From Syngnathus acus (lineage: Eukaryota; Chordata; Actinopteri; Syngnathiformes; Syngnathidae): a DNA stretch of 64,000 bases. The notes under the pieces were generated by a model. The model ran no database searches. It worked only from the letters and a program-made list of their open reading frames with translations, and was not told the origin of the DNA. How positions within the stretch are numbered: position 1 is the stretch's first letter; each line of letters begins with the position of its first letter. The translations under genes were made by a program, and so were the position numbers. The stretch spans positions 16,785,956 through 16,849,955 of the forward strand of contig NC_051095.1 of assembly GCF_901709675.1 (NCBI RefSeq), in the 5' to 3' direction. Below are positions 1-35,059 of this stretch, piece after piece.

Positions 1-25559
<25,559 letters not shown>

Positions 25560-25599
25560 CGCTTTCTTCCCCGTCGTCAGACATTAGCAGAGCTGCGGA

Positions 25600-25830
25600 C
25601 ATGGAAATACTGAACCCGTCGCCCTCTCCACCGAAAATAAATAAATAAAAGGTCGTAGTTCATGTGACGGACATTGCGCAATGAATGTTAAAGTTTCGTC
25701 CGGACAAGTTTCATCCAAGCTGCGCGTCAGCTCTCCTGACGTGAACGTTCACGCGCAGCGCGCTTCAACCAGAACGCGCGCTCCAGGCGCCAGCCCTTTC
25801 GAAAATGGAAGACACTCATCAAAAGTGACA
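25600..25830 (-). promoter_or_regulatory. Probable trpc7 promoter / CpG-rich 5' region
   Basis: This stretch just upstream of exon 1 is locally GC- and CpG-rich (GCGCGTCAG, ACGCGCAGCGCGC, AACGCGCGCTCCAGGCGCC) in an otherwise AT-rich window. It has a TGACGTGA element at 25737-25744, close to a cAMP-response-element core, overlapping a perfect 12-bp palindrome GTGAACGTTCAC at 25741-25752. No TATA box is clear on the minus strand, as expected for a CpG-type promoter. The assignment is inferred from position and composition. Confidence 0.45.
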
Positions 25831-28465
25831 TCTGCAGTCATTAATTTATTGCGGGGAAGAGGGAGGGGGTATAAAAAAAACTAGTCTAGTCTGTGATTCA
25901 GATTGATTTTTTTACGTCCAATATGTCATGTTAAAAATTGCAGAATTTGTTAATTTTCTGTTTGAATACAATACAAAACTCAAAAGGCAGTGACGCCACT
26001 CCGGGGATTATAGCGGTTTAACTTATTCTGTTTTGGCAAACCATCACTGCCATGCATGCAAAGTCTAGTTAAACAGTAAACAGTATTTTATTTCATTTTC
26101 ATCCTAAAGCAGTACAAAATACCATGAACAGAGGTGTGTTCCAATGTGCGCACACCACACAGTGTCATTAAACCATAAATGACATTTTAAGCGACCATTC
26201 GGCAGCGAAATATTGCTTAACTCACTGATGATTACATCTTATTATTGCCCTGTGACATAATCTGCTTTCCTGGACACCTCTGTGCAGGAATACATGAAGT
26301 CGAAAAAAGAAAAACATTTGTTAAAGAAAGTAACTCTGGATTGTAATGATTCGCCAGGTCTAATGACAGCATTTGCTAATCAATTATCAATTAAGGTAAA
26401 ATGGTTCACTGGTTAAGCAGCCCTACAATTACACACTGATCTTTGTTGTTGTGCTTCTTAATGGATCCAAAGCAGATCCATGTCTGTCTGACAATAATGC
26501 CAAACTGATTTTGATAAAAAAAAAATAAAAAAAATCAAATACACATTAAACACAATTTTAGATATTGTATATAGTGTATATAGTGAAACATGCTCAAAAG
26601 TCTTTTACATCATTGAAAAAAATAATCCAATAATTACTTTCCTTAGTAACGATTTACATTTCTGAAGGAGTAATTCAATTACTAATTCAATTACTTTTTT
26701 GGAAAGGTTACTATTAATTATAACCAATTACATTTTGGAAGTAATTTGCCCAACACTGCTTGCCAAGTACAAGTCTATTCAAGCCAGTGAGTGAAGGATT
26801 GTGCAATTTGAGGGGAGGCTGGGTTTCTCGCTGCCTCACCTCACCTCTTACCTATTCGTGGGCTCTGCACATTTCCTGCACTCACAAAAGTAAACTCAGA
26901 CTTCTCGTTAGTTAATTTCAGGTTTCTGGTTTAACTGACTATAAACAAGGACACACACGTGGTGGGTAATAATTATATGATGTAAAGTAATTATGTATTA
27001 GCTCATGATTGACTTCAATTGACGATAGCTGCTGTAAACTGCATATGGCAGTTGCCAATTTCTGGAATAAATCCTGTATTTTAGATCAGTTATATAAAGG
27101 AATTGTTTGGTCTTGCAATGCTAGGAATATATATAATAAATGGCACATGTCACCTTTTGCGCTTGAACTTGTCATTTGTGTACTACATATGTAGTTTTGC
27201 AAATTGCGTAAAACCACAGCTGAAAGTACGAGTTGAAGCAGACCATACTCTGGCTTACTACAGGAGGCGTATGAGAGCACTTCGAAAAAACACAGGTAGC
27301 TTCAGTCAAGCGTTCACGTCATTCATTCCAAAATGTTGATCCAAATGACAGACAGCAAAGCACAGAACATGATCAGACTTATCAACATCTGTCAAAACTG
27401 GACAAACAATTGAAACAGGATTTAATCAACCCAGGAAGACAAATGCCGGAGTTCAAAAATCTGCTTTAAACATCAGAACAGAAAATAGCTTATTCTTTTC
27501 AAGCTGATTCTGATTTTGATTCTGATTCTGATACGCACACACGCACACACAAAGCTTGTGATTGTGGCTTAGACAAACTTGGCCTCAGTTAGAGTGTGAC
27601 TAAATGACTCACTGAATAAACGCTTATCCAGCTGTCCACATTGAGACATCTTGCCTCTGCATGTCAATACAAAAAATGTGACACAATCCCGCAGTGAAGA
27701 AGCCCTGAAGCAATGAAAACATTACGCTTTCAAAACATTACACACTCAGTACTATAAACTGTTGGACAGCTTCCTCTACTAAGCCACTGAGGTTGTGACT
27801 GCGAATGAGAGCAAATAATCATATTTCATGTATTTCCTACAACACTTTGCTCCACAAACACGGCTGGTATTCAGCAGTGCTACAAAATAAGTGACTCATG
27901 AAATCTCTCACAAAAAGCAACCATGTACAGCGAAGGGCGGTTGTATATTATTTGCTAAAGCATGATAGTGGATTAGTAAACTAAGTGATAATTAGTGGCC
28001 ATGAAAATCCTCTGTCTCATGAAAATAACCGGTGACTGACCAGGACCGTTGCTTGTAATTGAGACGATATGATGTGAAAACGCTTGGGAAAAGACACACA
28101 TGGAGAAAGGCTACACCTAAATTATTTTGCCTTAATGACAAGCAATGTAATGCGAACGTATCAATGCTTAAATCGTGCAAATTACTTAAGTCAATCACAC
28201 GTCTTAATTGCCTCTAACATTGATTGTGACAAAGGCAATTTGGAGGTTAACTGAGTGTTTAACCTGTCTTGCACTATTCTTGCTTAGAGACTGTCCTTGC
28301 CCTGACAACAATTTAGAAGTATTTGTTCAACAATTCATGGACTATGGGGCAGTGGTTATCAAAATTTAGACACCAAGCACCACCTAAAAAATTGGGCAAC
28401 ATAAAAATACAGTAGTGTAGTAGGTAAAAAGGTATATTTAATATTATTGTAAACCACTGTATCAT
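25831..28465. other. Intergenic sequence upstream of trpc7
   Basis: It is AT-rich, with the hAT remnant as its only recognised element. No coding exon is supported. Confidence 0.6.
26595..26758 (-). mobile_element. Remnant of hAT-type element
   Basis: The minus strand begins CAGTGTTGGGCAAATTACTT, a widespread hAT terminus in fish, and continues with repeated GTAATTGAATTA-like subterminal motifs. The other terminus is not clear. Confidence 0.5.
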
Positions 28466-28470
28466 TATTC

Positions 28471-28879
28471 TGTCAGGCAACAAAGACAGGGAACCAAGTG
28501 CAGCACGATCCTTTAATGGTGAGAGGGAAAACGGGGATGTAGAACGAGCAAGTAGTCAGGGCAGGCGGCGATCTGGAGCGTGGTCGAAGGTCAGGCAAGT
28601 AGTCAGGACAGGCGGCGATCTGGAGCGTGGTCGAAGGTCAGGCAAGTAGTCAGGACAGGCGGCGATCTGGAGCGTGGTCGAAGGTCAAGGAAGCTGTTGG
28701 CTACAAAGTTTGGTCCGGGGACAAACAGGCAGCAGTATCACGTGCAGGGTAATCAGACGAACTGACAACTACTGGCAGAACACAGAGAGGTTAAATAGGG
28801 AACCTAACGAGCTGTAGCAGGTGCTGGCAATTCCATGAGTCGGGCTAGGCTGGAAGTCAGGTGACGTGGGGACGTGACA
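28471..28879 (-). repeat. 3' LTR of the gag-only element
   Basis: It is 409 bp with TGTCA/TGACA ends. It contains three 47-bp tandem units (28548-28688). On the minus strand it has ATTAAA (plus-strand TTTAAT at 28512-28517), a plausible polyadenylation signal. Confidence 0.93.
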
Positions 28880-28980
28880 GAACCCCCCCCCCAAGGGACG
28901 GCCCCCGACGTCCCAAAAGCAGAACCCCAAGACGGAGCATGAGACCGGGCGGGAGGGGGGGAACCCAAGACGTGCGGCAG

Positions 28981-29657
28981 TCAATATTCCGAATCAGAAC
29001 ACGTCGACCAAGCCCCGTCATCAGGCGGCACTCCCGCCCAGTCCACCTTCCCAGCCGCGGCGTCGGGAGACGCCGACCAGGGGGCCGGCGTGGGAACCGG
29101 ACGGGTCCCTACCGGACGACTCCGAGCAGGAAGCCGGTCAGACCCCAATACCCCGCCCACCGGAGCAGAACCCGGCTGCGGACGTCGCAACGGCAGCGGA
29201 GTAAGGGCCCGGGCCATCCGCTGCGGCCGACGGCGAGACCGGACCCGCGGCGGCTGCCCACGGATTGGAGAAGCGGAGGGCCGAGAGGCAAGGGCGCGGG
29301 CTGGAGTCGAGTAGTGGTCCTGGGACAGGGACTCGCGACAGGTAGTGGGGGGCAAAAAAACCGACCCCACACGGATCCTTGCTTGGCGGGTGTCCTTGGG
29401 TCTCGTCGGGCAAGAGACCACCCAGTGACCCTCACCCCCGCAGTACAGGCAAAGCCCCTCTCTGATGCGCTGACTGCGTTTCCTCACAGAGAGAGAGGTG
29501 CGTCCGATCTCCATGGGTTCTGACCTGCTGGGCTGGGTGTGAGGAGCAATAAAGGCGCGCTGACTTACGTGGACAGGGTCCCTGGCGGACGACAGGTCCG
29601 GTGAAAAAACCGGTGCGCTCCATGACACCCGAGGTGTCGGGCTGATGTCACGGTGAC
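28981..29657 (-). CDS. Retrotransposon gag, nucleocapsid zinc knuckle and Pro/Arg-rich tail (shifted frame)
   Basis: It continues gag in a different reading frame from the capsid part. The frame change falls at the C8 (plus-strand G8) tract at 29658-29665. It contains PMEIGRTSLSVRKRSQRIRE and the CCHC knuckle CLYCGGEGHWVVSC (C-x2-C-x4-H-x4-C, about 29411-29452). It then has a roughly 140-residue Pro/Arg/Ser-rich tail ending at 28981, near the polypurine tract. No pol domain follows. The break may be a real one-base mutation, a sequencing error in the homopolymer, or frameshifting. Confidence 0.7.
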
Positions 29658-30574
29658 GGGGGGGGCGGAGCCGCTCTCCTCTCCTCGCGTCGCCTCGACT
29701 GGATCCGCCGGTCCACCCGTACTGCCAGGTCCATGGCCACTTCAAGGGTCTGTGGGCGCTCGCAGGACACCATCTCGTCCTTGATATAGTCCGCGAGTCC
29801 GTGGATGAAGGCACCGACGAGAGCCGGGGTGTTCCAGTCGCTACGACGCGCCACCGTCTGGAACCGGATGGCGTACTGGGCGACGGATCTGCTGCCTTGG
29901 CGCAGCGTGAGGAGCTCTGTGGAGGCGTCCTCCGAGGCGGAGCCCAGGTCAAATACGCGCAGGATCTCAGCGGCGAAGGCGTCAAACGACGAACAGGCGG
30001 GTCCCTGTCGCTCATATTCTGCCGTTCCCCACAGCCATGCCTCGCCCGTCAGGTGAGTCAGCACGAAACCCACCTTGGCTGGCTCCGTGGCAAATGTGAC
30101 GGGCTGGAGGTCGAACAAGACACGGCAGTTCGTCAGAAAGGCCCGGACGTACTTGGGGTCACCGTCGAACCTTGCGAGGTTGCTGAGTCTGGGCTCAGGG
30201 ACGTCCACGTACTGCCCGGGTGCCGAGGCAGGACGGGGCGTGGACATAACGGTGGGCTGATCGGCGGGGCTAAGCGGCACGGACGTGGACAGAGATGGCA
30301 CAAACCGATCTGCAGCAGCCAGAGGAGCCAAGTCTCTGTGATCCCTGAGAGCCTCTACCAGGTCCTGGTGGAGCTGGTGGTGCTGCTGCAGTTGCTGTTG
30401 CTGCTGCTGCAGTTGCTGTTGCTGCTGCTGCAGTTGCTGTTGCTGCAGCTGGAGCTGCTGTTGCAGCTGCTGGACGACCCTGGTTAACGCCGCCATCTCC
30501 TCTGTGGTCTTGCCGAGCTCCCACTCCGTGTGGGTCAAGCGGGCCGTGTCTAGGGAATCGTGCGCTGGTTGCAT
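29648..30574 (-). CDS. Retrotransposon gag, N-terminal part and capsid domain
   Basis: The ATG lies only 17 bp inside the 5' LTR and opens a 308-codon frame. Residues about 35-70 form a Gln-rich (LQQQ) repeat likely to be a coiled coil, encoded by CAG/CAA-type repeats. This is followed by a retrotransposon gag capsid domain (ARFDGDPKYVRAFLTNCRVL, LTHLTGEAWLWGTAEYE, AQYAIRFQTVARRSDW), the type found in sushi-class elements and in the domesticated PEG10/RTL genes. The frame ends just after a C8 tract, before the zinc knuckle. Gag packages element RNA in cytoplasmic particles. Confidence 0.85.
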   Translation of the reverse strand: MQPAHDSLDTARLTHTEWELGKTTEEMAALTRVVQQLQQQLQLQQQQLQQQQQQLQQQQQQLQQHHQLHQDLVEALRDHRDLAPLAAADRFVPSLSTSVPLSPADQPTVMSTPRPASAPGQYVDVPEPRLSNLARFDGDPKYVRAFLTNCRVLFDLQPVTFATEPAKVGFVLTHLTGEAWLWGTAEYERQGPACSSFDAFAAEILRVFDLGSASEDASTELLTLRQGSRSVAQYAIRFQTVARRSDWNTPALVGAFIHGLADYIKDEMVSCERPQTLEVAMDLAVRVDRRIQSRRREERRAAPPPPSP

Positions 30575-30591
30575 TTCTGGTCAGTTCGTTC

Positions 30592-31000
30592 TGTCAGGCA
30601 ACAAAGACAGGGAACCAAGTGCAGCACGATCCTTTAATGGTGAGAGGGAAAACGGGGATGTAGAACGAGCAAGTAGTCAGGGCAGGCGGCGATCTGGAGC
30701 GTGGTCGAAGGTCAGGCAAGTAGTCAGGACAGGCGGCGATCTGGAGCGTGGTCGAAGGTCAGGCAAGTAGTCAGGACAGGCGGCGATCTGGAGCGTGGTC
30801 GAAGGTCAAGGAAGCTGTTGGCTACAAAGTTTGGTCCGGGGACAAACAGGCAGCAGTATCACGTGCAGGGTAATCAGACGAACTGACAACTACTGGCAGA
30901 ACACAGAGAGGTTAAATAGGGAACCTAACGAGCTGTAGCAGGTGCTGGCAATTCCATGAGTCGGGCTAGGCTGGAAGTCAGGTGACGTGGGGACGTGACA
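30592..31000 (-). repeat. 5' LTR of the gag-only element (promoter-bearing)
   Basis: It matches the other LTR base for base as read by eye. On the minus strand a TATTTAA box (30918-30912) lies about 25 bp upstream of the predicted RNA start near 30887. The three 47-bp repeats (30669-30809) therefore fall in the transcribed R region. ATTAAA on the minus strand at 30638-30633 marks the probable R/U5 end. Confidence 0.9.
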
Positions 31001-31299
31001 TATTCATCATTATCCTGTTTGAGCATTAACAGAAATCTCAGTAAACGTACTAAAACTCCTCTTAAATAATGATCTAATGAAAAGATATTGCACATAAATG
31101 TTAAATAAAAACTGATCGTGAATAAATAATTCAATAAATAAACACTTCTTAAAAAATAATGGCCAACAAAAGCTAAACACAACTGAACGGTTATCCTGTT
31201 CATACCACTAGAGGGAGCCGGCGTACCTCTAGTGGTGTAGTCATTGCCAATTGTAAGCAGTTTATAAAGAAATTGCAGGTGCAATATGGTGCTACGAAG

Positions 31300-31475
31300 A
31301 ATGGCTTAGCACGTGCCCTGTGATTGGCGAGGGACCAGCCCAGGATGGACTCCGCCTCTCGCCCAGCATCAGCTGGGAAAGGCTCCAGCACACCTTCCCA
31401 GCTCCAGGACACCTGCTACCCTAATGAGGATAAACGATGAAGGTAAAGAAAATGGATGGGAGATGGATGGATATG
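31300..31475 (+). mobile_element. SINE fragment, 3' part
   Basis: The order GCCCTGTGATTGGCGAGGGA, CAGCTGGGAAAGGCTCCAGC, then GATAAACGATGAAGG and AAAATGGATGG follows the SINE tail at 56430-56549. The head is absent. It ends in GGATGG repeats. Confidence 0.6.
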
Positions 31476-31973
31476 TCCGGCATGGTGAAGCCCATTGAAT
31501 AAAAAACAACATAATGACTGTAATTTGGTTGCATGATAGTGGCGATAACAGCTGCACTTATTCATAGTGCCATATGCAATTGTGATTTCCCTCCATCAAC
31601 ATGTGTTTATGAGAGAGGTAAAAATACGCAGGACATATACAGGTTATACAGAGAGAAGCACAAGAATTGAAAGAGTAGGAGAGGGTAAATTTGTTTGTGG
31701 TTTCTGCTGGGGCGCGCTCTTAATTGGCCCTAATGCAAGTTGTGTAATCTCTTTATTGTGAGGGCGGTGGGGATGTAACTCCACAACGAGAGTTGATACA
31801 TTTGAGAGTCATTAAAAGAATGATAGTTATTAGGCTACAAATTGTCATTGTGTTTATAGTGTCAGAGCTGCATTGGTAATTGGGCTGTTACAGTCAGCTT
31901 ACTTTTTCTGTTCCAATCACTCTTTTTTATAACTGGCACATTTGGTGTATTTTTAGTGACCGTCATTGTTTGA

Positions 31974-31988
31974 GGGTTAGGGTTAGGG
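31974..31988. repeat. Two-unit telomere-like motif
   Basis: GGGTTAGGGTTAGGG occurs as a short interstitial run. Confidence 0.7.
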
Positions 31989-32037
31989 TGGTCTTCCGAA
32001 CCATTTTATCCTCTCAATGTTTGCGGACGTCCTGGAG

Positions 32038-32345
32038 CCTATCTCAGCTGACTTCAGACGGTAGGCAGGGTACATCCTGAACTGGTTGCCAGCCAATCGC
32101 AGGGCACACAGACAGACATCCATTCAGATACACGATCACACCTATGGACAATTTGGCGTTGCCAATCAGCCTATCATGCATGTTTTGTAATGTGGGAGAA
32201 AACCGGAGTAGCCGGAGGAAACCCATGAAGACACGGGGAGAACCTGCAAACTCCGCCCAGGCGACCGGAGCCAGAATTAAACCCTGAACCTCTGAACTGT
32301 GAGGCGGACGTGCTAAATAGCATGCCAACCATGTCGCCTGGGTAA
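32038..32345 (-). mobile_element. tRNA-derived SINE, diverged copy
   Basis: In reverse complement it starts GGCGACATGGTTGGCATGCT and has TAGCACGTCCGCCTCACAGT followed by a box-B-like TTCAGGGTTTAATTCTGG. It then has the GGAGTTTGCAGGTTCTCCCC core, ending near TGAGATAGGCTCCAGG. It matches the intact copy at 56230-56549 in order, but with many substitutions. Confidence 0.75.
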
Positions 32346-35059
32346 AATATTAATTAGGGTTTAAATATTAGTAATGCATCCAGATCTTATAGTTTTGTAT
32401 TCTGAGTTTGACCTTGCAGTGAGTGTATCCATGAATGTTTCAAAATGGCAGTGAAAGTAGAAAACGCGAGAATATGTTATCTACTACATGTAGTCAATGT
32501 AGTCTATTTATGTAGAATAGAGTAATATTTGATTTCTCAAAGACAATTGTGCTTTCTCAAAGACTTCCATTCAAACAAACGTCAATGTAAACAGCGATGT
32601 CGGTATATGCGGGGTCAGCATTGAGTTAGAATTTAACCTTAGGTGGATAGGTGGCTGTTCAAACAATTTTGAAGACTGGAGTCCAAGACCAGTTTCCAAA
32701 TACAAGTCTTATTTGCAAGCACAGCATTAAAGAATAGACACACTATGGATTGCTTAACATGAAAGACATTACCTTTTACTTCTATCTTGATATAATAAAT
32801 CCTGTAATGCGTTTTATATGATTATATGGTGCGCCCACACAAATCAAGTGTTGTTTATCAAATCAAATAGGTGTAATATGTATTTACTCCACAGTCTTGC
32901 TGTACTGGTGAATAGAAAATATGCGCGTCTTGGCTTTCTGTTCGTATAATCGCCTTGATGATGGAAAAAGGAAGAGATGCGATGTCAACTGAGTGAATTT
33001 AACAATATAACAAGAGGGATACATCAGCATTGGCACATGCTGTCCTCATCGGGGATGTCTACCCTCAGTGAGGACATAATGCATCATTGATCAAGTGACC
33101 GGTAAAATTATCGTCCGGTCGATGGAGGACGTGAGTGATTTGCTTTTGTGCCGTTTATTCTCTGGCCCACATGACACTGATTGGCCTGTTGAAGTCAATA
33201 GAATGAAAAGCCAAGCTGTGTAGCCTTTCTTTTTTTCTCAAAACACTTGGAGGCGCATTCCAAATGGCCCCTTGAACATTACGGCCACCTCGGCCTAGTG
33301 ATTAGGGTCAACCAATGTAATTAGAGTTTTCCTTTTTGTTTCATGTGCTGATGCCAAGAATGACGGCCCAAACAACAGATGTATCTTGGACCTACTTCCC
33401 CAAGTGCCAATTATATGGATAGAAATGTAGTTAACAATACTAATTGGGGTAATTTGATGTTGATGTGATCACGATTAATGACAAAAAAAAATTAAATAGC
33501 AGGTTGTTCATAAGTATAATCATTCTAGTAGCGAGGTTCATGGGCATACACAAGGCGTTAAAAAATATTAGGCCATAACTTTAACAAGGTTTGTACCACA
33601 ACTGTCCTAAATGAATTGGTAAATGCCAAAATGGTCTTATCATGTTTTTGTGAGGGTTTATTTGCCAGCATACAGAAGCTTTTCAACCAAAATTAGATCA
33701 ATAACCTTCAAATATTCATTGTTTTTATCTTAATTTATTTCATCTTTATTGTTTTACAAAAAAAGGAGTCACGTTAGTAGCAGTTAGTGTTTATCTACAA
33801 TTTACTGTTTTCAGTATTTTTAGGATTTGAATGTTTTACAATTAATTTCCGATTTCTCAGAGAAGCCCAGCAAGCAGGCAGATTATATTTGAACTCCCCC
33901 GTAACTGTGTAAAATAGTAAAACATCAAATGCTCACTAAAATTGAAAGGTTTTCATGGTGCTGGATGGTCTTTTAATAACATTTGGTCTAATCATTTGAA
34001 GCACTGTATATACTATTTCAAAACCCACAATGAAAGCGCTTCAGGAACAACTGAGCGTTCACTATCCGGTTCAGTCACCCCAACCAGCAATTCCGAGACA
34101 GTCCTTTACTGGGATGTGTGGAAAAAATGTTATCTCCTCAACACAGCATGTAATATTGCAACACCTTGACATATGACTCAAAGCCCACATGGAAAGTCAT
34201 GGCAAATTGGTTGAGTGATTTCTCCGATCGTGTGTGCCCGCATCAGGGGAGAGTTCTCTCGCTTGAATAAGGCAATCTGGAAGGTGAAAGAACAATGAAG
34301 AGGGTTCACTGAAAATACAGCAATGGGTTGAATGGTGAAAATGAAACCAGGTTCCATAAGGCCACGCTGACTTTGTCTTGATTTGATTTTTCTCAGTAGA
34401 GAAAGACCAAAGACAATCAATCTCAATATGTTAGGGTGGGTATCTTCAAATGGCAGACTGTAGTCCAGGTCCAGGCAGATTCAAGCTCTCATCCTGACCC
34501 ATGGCAAATTGCTATTAAATACATTTTCTCACCGAGGCCGCTGTTGCTGACTTTGTACTATACAGCTGTATTGACTATTATGCTTGCTATTGTTGTTGTG
34601 ATCATTTGATTGTAATGAGCCAATTCAACCATTTGTTTACCTCAAGACCAAGAATAACATGTTCCAAAATTTGGAAAGTTGATTTAGGAAAGAGAGTTAT
34701 TAAAAACAAATGGGTGGACTGGTTATTTAATAGTCTTTCAGAAGACAGCTCAAAGGCAAATCCATGTGCCGGAACGCCCACAGAGTCAAATCAAACCATT
34801 AATTACTCTCCTCAGTGGGCCACAAAAGAAGCAAACGGTGTCCCTGGTTATGGAAGTGTCCTCTCAGCCAAACAACTTGAGCAATGCACAAAAATAAGGA
34901 GAAAAAAAGTTCTCAACAAGGGACTGATTTTGGAGATTCTCGTCACATTGGTCGATCTTCAACAATACACCTAAATTAGGGACGGGCTGCGTGTGTGACC
35001 TCGATTAATTTTTTGAAAATGAAAATTATGTACTCTAACGGTAATGTGTTCTCTACTAG

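Larger units (their letters stand above)
28471..31000 (-). mobile_element. Complete gag-only Tf1/sushi-type LTR retrotransposon
   Basis: Two 409-bp direct repeats (28471-28879 and 30592-31000) start TGTCA and end TGACA. They are flanked by the 5-bp target duplication TATTC at 28466-28470 and 31001-31005. By eye I find no difference between them, which implies a recent insertion. Transcription is on the minus strand. A G-rich polypurine tract (G10 on the minus strand, 28883-28892) precedes the 3' LTR. The primer-binding site ACGAACTGAC (30589 down to 30580) is complementary to GTCAGTTCGT at 30887 down to 30878 in the 5' LTR. This is the arrangement used for self-priming in the Tf1/sushi group of Ty3/gypsy elements. 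The 1.7-kb interior carries gag sequence only. No protease, reverse transcriptase, RNase H or integrase is visible, so it must depend on enzymes supplied by another element. Confidence 0.92.
31006..35059. other. Intergenic sequence with SINE fragments
   Basis: No cellular exon is recognised. It holds two SINE fragments (31300-31475 and 32038-32345) and a short GGGTTA repeat at 31974-31988. Confidence 0.6.

Noticed and set aside
29801-30487. 228-codon plus-strand open frame
   Set aside because: It is the complement of the retrotransposon gag gene, and its Leu-rich end is the antisense of the poly-Gln repeat.
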